Of a DNA stretch of 64,000 nucleotides, positions 60,017 through 64,000 are shown piece after piece (position 1 is the first letter of the stretch; every line of letters begins with the position of its first letter). This DNA comes from Parasphingorhabdus halotolerans. Lineage in GTDB: Bacteria > Pseudomonadota > Alphaproteobacteria > Sphingomonadales > Sphingomonadaceae. Location of the stretch: positions 372,001-436,000 of the forward strand of contig NZ_CP051217.1 of NCBI RefSeq assembly GCF_012516475.1, written 5' to 3'. A program made the translations under genes and the position numbers. The notes under the pieces were generated by a model that saw only the letters and a program-made list of their open reading frames with translations, searched no databases and had not been told where the DNA came from.

Positions 60017-61033
60017 TTATGCGCGCCTGTCGCTTTGAGCAAGAGAGCCCATCAGACTGGAAAGTCTGAAAACCACGGACTGGCTATCCAGCGCTTTGGG
60101 AACCGCCATGGCTGCCAAATCACTGGCCTCTCGCCAACAGTCTATCTGGCGGATTTTATCTGACTGATCGGAAGATTTGATATGCTGTGCCATAAGATTT
60201 GGTACACGCTCAATGAAGGCCTGATAGCGTGGCGTTGCGGCTTTCAGGGATAATTTACGCGCAAGATCAGTTTTCAAGGCGTTATTATTGTCACCCGATC
60301 GCATGATGGCTTTTGCAATATCATCCAGCTCTGCAAGTCCTGCATCGACAAATCGCAGAGCCCGCCCCGGCGATCCCTCGCCCGCAGCGACCAGCGCAGC
60401 AATTTCAACCTCGTCAAGTTTCGGCGCTTTTTCTCGCAATAGTTGCTGCATCTGCTCATCATCAAGTGGATCAAAGCGCAAAACCTGGCAGCGCGACCGG
60501 ATGGTTGGCAACAATCTCTCGGGTGTGTGGCTCACCAAAAGGAAAATGGTATTTTTCGGCGGTTCTTCGAGGTTTTTGAGCAAAGCGTTTGCGCCGCTCC
60601 GCTCCAGATCATCAATCGCATCAATAACGACAACCCGGTAGCTCGAGATCGATGGCTGACTGTTAAAAAGCGGCTGCAACAATCGAACTTGAGCAATTTT
60701 AATGTTTCTGGCAAGCTCTTGTTCTTCAAGAGAATCCAAACCGTGATCGCGCGCTTTTTTCTCTTCCTTGTCACCTTTCGGACCGCGTTTCAAAATCCGG
60801 AAATCAGGATGTGACCCTGCTGCCATCAAGTGGCTGGTCTGGTTATCAACCTGCTTTGAAAAATGATCGGGATCATGGTTGGCGTCGAGCAAAAATTTCG
60901 CTGCCTGTTCCGCAAACCCAGCTTTCCCCAAGCCTTGGTCGCCAGCGAGTATCCAGGCGTGATGCAGCGTAGATTTGTCAAAGGCCTGGCGGAAAATCCG
61001 CTGTTGCTTTTCGTGACCGAGAAATGACGTCAT
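60017..61033 (-). CDS. holB: DNA polymerase III delta-prime subunit
   Basis: The 338-residue AAA+ clamp-loader protein has AGDQGLGKAGFAEQAAKFLL (P-loop) and VVIDAIDDLERSGANALLKN with NLEEPPKNTIFLLVSHTPER following. It functions in the beta-clamp loader with DnaX and HolA. It follows tmk by four bases, the usual tmk-holB pair, and precedes metG. Confidence 0.93.
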   Translation of the reverse strand: MTSFLGHEKQQRIFRQAFDKSTLHHAWILAGDQGLGKAGFAEQAAKFLLDANHDPDHFSKQVDNQTSHLMAAGSHPDFRILKRGPKGDKEEKKARDHGLDSLEEQELARNIKIAQVRLLQPLFNSQPSISSYRVVVIDAIDDLERSGANALLKNLEEPPKNTIFLLVSHTPERLLPTIRSRCQVLRFDPLDDEQMQQLLREKAPKLDEVEIAALVAAGEGSPGRALRFVDAGLAELDDIAKAIMRSGDNNNALKTDLARKLSLKAATPRYQAFIERVPNLMAQHIKSSDQSDKIRQIDCWREASDLAAMAVPKALDSQSVVFRLSSLMGSLAQSDRRA

Positions 61034-61037
61034 GCAG

Positions 61038-61667
61038 TCAACTCAAGAGATCTGCTAGATTATCGAGTAACGCACTAGTGATGGCGTCTGGAGCAGCAGA
61101 AGCGTCAATCAGTTTCACTCTAGTAGGCTCCTCCGTCGCATATCGCCGAAAATTCGCCATGACCGCACTGTGATAACCGCTGTCGCGTCCGCCAATCCGG
61201 TCGCTATCGCCGCGGTCTCGAGCATTGGCACGCCGGGCTGCGATATCCTCTGGTAAATCCAGAATAAAAGTTCTGTCCGGCATAAACCCGTCGCTGCCCA
61301 CTTGATGGATTTTCATGATATCATCATCGCCAAGAACGCCGCTCACTGTTTGGTAAGCACGGCTGCTGTCAATAAACCGGTCGCAAATAACCCAGTCTCC
61401 GCGCGCAATCGCGGGCTTGATCAAGGTGGCGCAATGTTCGGCTCGAGCCGCAGCAAACAGCATTGCCTCGGTGCGCATATTCCATTTATCATCATGGCCA
61501 GAGAGCAATAGCTGACGGATTGTCTCCGCTCCCGGTGTACCGCCCGGTTCGCGGGTGAGATGGGCCGTTAGCCCTCTAGCCTCCAACGCAGCTCCTAGAG
61601 CTTTGGCCTGTGTAGATTTGCCGGTGCCTTCGCCGCCTTCCAGACTTATGAACCGTCCGTTCGTCAC
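61038..61667 (-). CDS. tmk: Thymidylate kinase
   Basis: The 209-residue kinase has ISLEGGEGTGKSTQAKAL (P-loop), HLTREPGGTPGAETIRQLLL and CDRFIDSSRAYQ. It phosphorylates dTMP to dTDP. The gene overlaps the dacC-type stop by four bases, so it sits in the same leftward run. Confidence 0.95.
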   Translation of the reverse strand: MTNGRFISLEGGEGTGKSTQAKALGAALEARGLTAHLTREPGGTPGAETIRQLLLSGHDDKWNMRTEAMLFAAARAEHCATLIKPAIARGDWVICDRFIDSSRAYQTVSGVLGDDDIMKIHQVGSDGFMPDRTFILDLPEDIAARRANARDRGDSDRIGGRDSGYHSAVMANFRRYATEEPTRVKLIDASAAPDAITSALLDNLADLLS

Positions 61668-62806
61668 GCCATACCAAGTATCGATTTGAAACCGGCCCAG
61701 ACGCGATCAAAAAAACCCGCCGTCCCCACTGCTTCACCGGCAACAAGTGGAACAATCTGCTCACCTGTTTCCGATGTGGTTACGACCAACTGCGCTATCT
61801 CCTGGCCCTTTGCAAAGGGTGCCTTTATGGGGCCGTTATAACGAACCTTGGTCGTGATTTTCGCCTCAGACCCTTTAGGCAAAGTGACAAATAAATCCTT
61901 TGGCGCAACTAGCGAAACCGTCGAACTATCGCCAAGTTGTACATCAGCGGTTTGAATTTTCGTGCCCTTTTTGAAAAGCGCTTTGGGTTCCCATGCATTG
62001 AAACCCCAGTTCATGAATTTGACGCTCTCCGTGATCCGGCCGCCATAGCTGTCGAGGCCGGCCAAAACTGAAACAAGCCGCCGCCCTTTCTGTTCTGCGG
62101 ATCCGGCAAATCCGTAGCCTGCTTCTTCCGTATGCCCCGTTTTTAGGCCATCAGATCCTGCAACCTTGCCAATAAGAGGGTTACGGTTGGGCTGCGTGAT
62201 GCCATTCCAGGTGAATTCTTTCTGTCCGTAAAATTCACGATAAAGCTTGGGAAATTTATTGTAGGTTTCAGAACCCAAAGTCCCTAAGTCCCGGGCGGTG
62301 ACAACTGTTCGACCCTCATCAGGCCATCCATTGCTGTTGCCAAATCGGCTATTGGTCATGCCGAGGTCATTGGCGCGCTTGTTCATCAGACCAACAAACG
62401 CGTCCTCGGTTCCTGCGATGCCTTCTGCCAGCACCACGCAAGCGTCATTTCCCGAAAGCGTGACGATCCCGTGGAGCAAATCGCGGACACTGACCATATC
62501 ACCGACCGGCAGGAACATCGTCGATCCCTGATTATTCCATTTCTTCCAAGTTTCTTCGTCTACGCGAAACTTGTCATCCAGTTTGAGCTTGCCTTTATCG
62601 ATCAGATCAAACGCAACATAGACAGTCATCATTTTTGCCATGGAGGCAGGCGGGATTTTTCTGTCTGCATTTTTCTCAAACAGAACCGCGCCGGATGACA
62701 AATCCTTGATATAGGCAATCGGAGCTTCGGTTTCATATTTGGGTGCAGCGATCAGCGCGGTAGACATTGCCGCAATTGGCAGAGCGATCCATTTGATTTT
62801 GTTCAT
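61664..62806 (-). CDS. D-alanyl-D-alanine carboxypeptidase (DacC/PBP5 type)
   Basis: Start at ATG 62806 gives 380 residues with a signal peptide (IALPIAAMSTALIAAPK). The serine peptidase motifs are SMAK in PPASMAKMMTVYVAF, SGN in LSGNDACVVLAEG and KTG in LKTGHTEEAGYGF. The C-terminal beta domain (PBP5_C-like) and anchor follow. It trims peptidoglycan pentapeptides. A longer reading upstream overlaps rlpA and looks non-coding. Confidence 0.92.
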   Translation of the reverse strand: MNKIKWIALPIAAMSTALIAAPKYETEAPIAYIKDLSSGAVLFEKNADRKIPPASMAKMMTVYVAFDLIDKGKLKLDDKFRVDEETWKKWNNQGSTMFLPVGDMVSVRDLLHGIVTLSGNDACVVLAEGIAGTEDAFVGLMNKRANDLGMTNSRFGNSNGWPDEGRTVVTARDLGTLGSETYNKFPKLYREFYGQKEFTWNGITQPNRNPLIGKVAGSDGLKTGHTEEAGYGFAGSAEQKGRRLVSVLAGLDSYGGRITESVKFMNWGFNAWEPKALFKKGTKIQTADVQLGDSSTVSLVAPKDLFVTLPKGSEAKITTKVRYNGPIKAPFAKGQEIAQLVVTTSETGEQIVPLVAGEAVGTAGFFDRVWAGFKSILGMA

Positions 62807-62843
62807 TAAAGTCCCGGTTTCCTGAAAGTGTTGTAGCTGTCGG

Positions 62844-63830
62844 CTATTGGTCGCCGCGCAAGATTTGAGCGCCGCTATAGCCGCGACCCTTTGCTTGTGC
62901 GAGTCCTGCTTCTGCTTCTTTCGTGCTATCATAAGGCCCATAGCGCACGCGCCATATTTTGCGGGTCCCATCCGGCATCACTCTGGCGCCAATTTTTTTG
63001 GCCATGGCATTGGCCCGGCTTTTGTCGCTAAACGCTGCAACTTGTACAACATAAGTACCGGGGCCGGCGCCAACATAATTGTTACCGACGCTGTTTTCAG
63101 CAATAGCGGGGCGACCGACACCGGCGCCCTCCACTATAAAACGGCCTTGCCTGTTGCCAGAGGCTGGCTGGCGCGGTGGTGGCGAGGCTACAGGCGCAGA
63201 GGCTTGGCGGACAGCCGCTGCGGGCCTTGGTAATTTTGCGAGATTATTACGCAATATCGACAGCAACGAATCCGGCGTTGCAATCCGTTCTGATGCAGCG
63301 CCACCTGCCCGCAAAACCTCGCGTTCCTGTTCATTAGGATTAACCTTGCGAACACGAATGCCGGCAACGCCTTGCTGATCGATACCAAGCTGCTTGGCGG
63401 CACCATGTGACAAATCAAGTATGCGATCATTGGCAAACGGTCCGCGATCATTCACCCTGACCAATATGGTGCGACCAGTATCCAGAGCGGTGACCTCAAC
63501 ATAAGTTGGAAGAGGCAAGGTTTTATGAGCGGCCGTAATGCCTTCCGGATTAAACGCTTCACCATTGGCTGTGGAATTACCCGACAACTCCTGACCATAC
63601 CAGCTCGCATAACCGACTTCATCATAGCTGCTTACATCCTGCGGCGTGTAGGTTGTACCGGCGACTTGATAAGGCTCTCCGATTTTCTGTGGAAAGTCAG
63701 CCACCGTCCCATATGTTTGTGCCGGTGGACGGCGAGTGTCGACATTATCATTCACACCGTCAACAGTGCCACAACTGGCAAGCAACAGAGATGCTGAGCC
63801 TGCCGATAATAGTTTAACTGCGTATTTCAT
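62844..63830 (-). CDS. rlpA: RlpA septal lytic transglycosylase, lipoprotein
   Basis: The 328-residue protein has a lipobox LASC (Cys20), the double-psi beta-barrel domain with EVGYASWYGQELSGNSTANG and VNDRGPFANDRILDLSHGAA, and a C-terminal SPOR domain (YVVQVAAFSDKSRANAMAKK). RlpA cuts naked glycan strands at the septum. Its ATG lies in the end of the mltB-like gene (17-base overlap). Confidence 0.93.
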   Translation of the reverse strand: MKYAVKLLSAGSASLLLASCGTVDGVNDNVDTRRPPAQTYGTVADFPQKIGEPYQVAGTTYTPQDVSSYDEVGYASWYGQELSGNSTANGEAFNPEGITAAHKTLPLPTYVEVTALDTGRTILVRVNDRGPFANDRILDLSHGAAKQLGIDQQGVAGIRVRKVNPNEQEREVLRAGGAASERIATPDSLLSILRNNLAKLPRPAAAVRQASAPVASPPPRQPASGNRQGRFIVEGAGVGRPAIAENSVGNNYVGAGPGTYVVQVAAFSDKSRANAMAKKIGARVMPDGTRKIWRVRYGPYDSTKEAEAGLAQAKGRGYSGAQILRGDQ

Positions 63831-64000
63831 CGGCCAATAACCCCACTGCTAACCCGTAAAAATTTGAGCAATTATAATCCAGTATTGCCCTGTAATTGCT
63901 CGTCAAGAGATAGGCTGTATTCCCCTGCCCATCCGGTTCAAGCAATGTTGCAAGGCTACTGTCGCCAAGTTGTCTCCCTGTTGCGGGTACAACGCCCAGC
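63814..64000 (-). CDS. MltB-like lytic murein transglycosylase, C-terminal end (partial)
   Basis: The frame runs from the window edge (codon at 63999) to TAA at 63816-63814, giving 61 residues. The end YLLTSNYRAILDYNCSNFYG, then LAVGLLADEI, matches the MltB C-terminus (NF..I..WN.S..YAL.VG.LADR). It overlaps the start of rlpA by 17 bases, a known rlpA-mltB pairing. The rest of the gene is outside the window. Confidence 0.8.
   Translation of the reverse strand, partial: LGVVPATGRQLGDSSLATLLEPDGQGNTAYLLTSNYRAILDYNCSNFYGLAVGLLADEIRS

Overview
The window looks like one chromosomal contig from a sphingomonad-type alphaproteobacterium (inference; Sphingopyxis/Parasphingorhabdus-like, GC by eye in the low to mid 50s). 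The signs are a tandem-fused Hfq, a bifunctional IspDF, a lipoyl-domain PDH E1-beta, the order dusB-ntrB-ntrC-ntrY-ntrX-hfq-hflX, and TrmFO. Most of the window is housekeeping DNA. There are two tRNAs, no rRNA, no CRISPR array and no recognisable IS element.

Layout: (1) 1-4.9 kb: end of carA, an RraB-like gene, an inverted HEPN-like gene, carB (two apparent frameshifts) and greA. (2) 4.9-8 kb: rhomboid protease, DUF4170, and a leftward YqjD/YqjE-like membrane-protein cluster. (3) 8-12.4 kb: eno (frameshifted), ftsB-like, pdhA, pdhB. (4) 12.4-15.7 kb: an orphan TadG-TadE-TadE operon. (5) 15.9-24.3 kb: NDUFAF6-like protein, EF-hand protein, trmFO, YhhN, TauD-like dioxygenase, gyrA, SDR, yaaA. 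(6) 24.5-33 kb: TPR protein, Lrp/AsnC regulator, divergent histidine kinase, polysaccharide deacetylase, tRNA-Ile2 and tRNA-Pro, PilZ protein, SDR/lipoprotein/M28 peptidase operon. (7) 33-38.7 kb: ettA, an AT-rich DUF262-HEPN pair that looks acquired, putP, a palindromic repeat, and a NYN/LOTUS-type protein. (8) 38.7-41.3 kb: leftward sbtA-sbtB-carbonic anhydrase-flavoprotein operon. (9) 41.4-55 kb: lipA, ratA/COQ10-like, pncC, ispDF, then dusB-ntrBC-ntrYX-hfq-hflX, and mazG. (10) 55-64 kb: XdhC-like protein, aspartic protease, then a long leftward run mltB-like, rlpA, dacC-like, tmk, holB, metG, tatD and an MBL-fold hydrolase.

The genes fit basic metabolism (carbamoyl phosphate, glycolysis to acetyl-CoA, lipoate, isoprenoids), nitrogen and redox signalling (NtrBC, NtrYX), RNA regulation (Hfq, HflX, RraB-like, DusB, TrmFO, tRNA-Ile2) and cell-wall turnover (RlpA, MltB, DacC). 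The most interesting accessory items are the DUF262-HEPN pair, a bicarbonate-uptake cassette (SbtA/SbtB/beta-carbonic anhydrase) in what appears to be a heterotroph, the tandem Hfq, and a small HEPN-like gene inverted between carA and carB.

Caveat: five single-base deletions, mostly at C or G runs, break carB (twice), eno, sbtB and the carbonic anhydrase gene. Two of these genes are normally indispensable, so base-calling or assembly error is the likeliest cause. The affected genes are annotated here as single loci.
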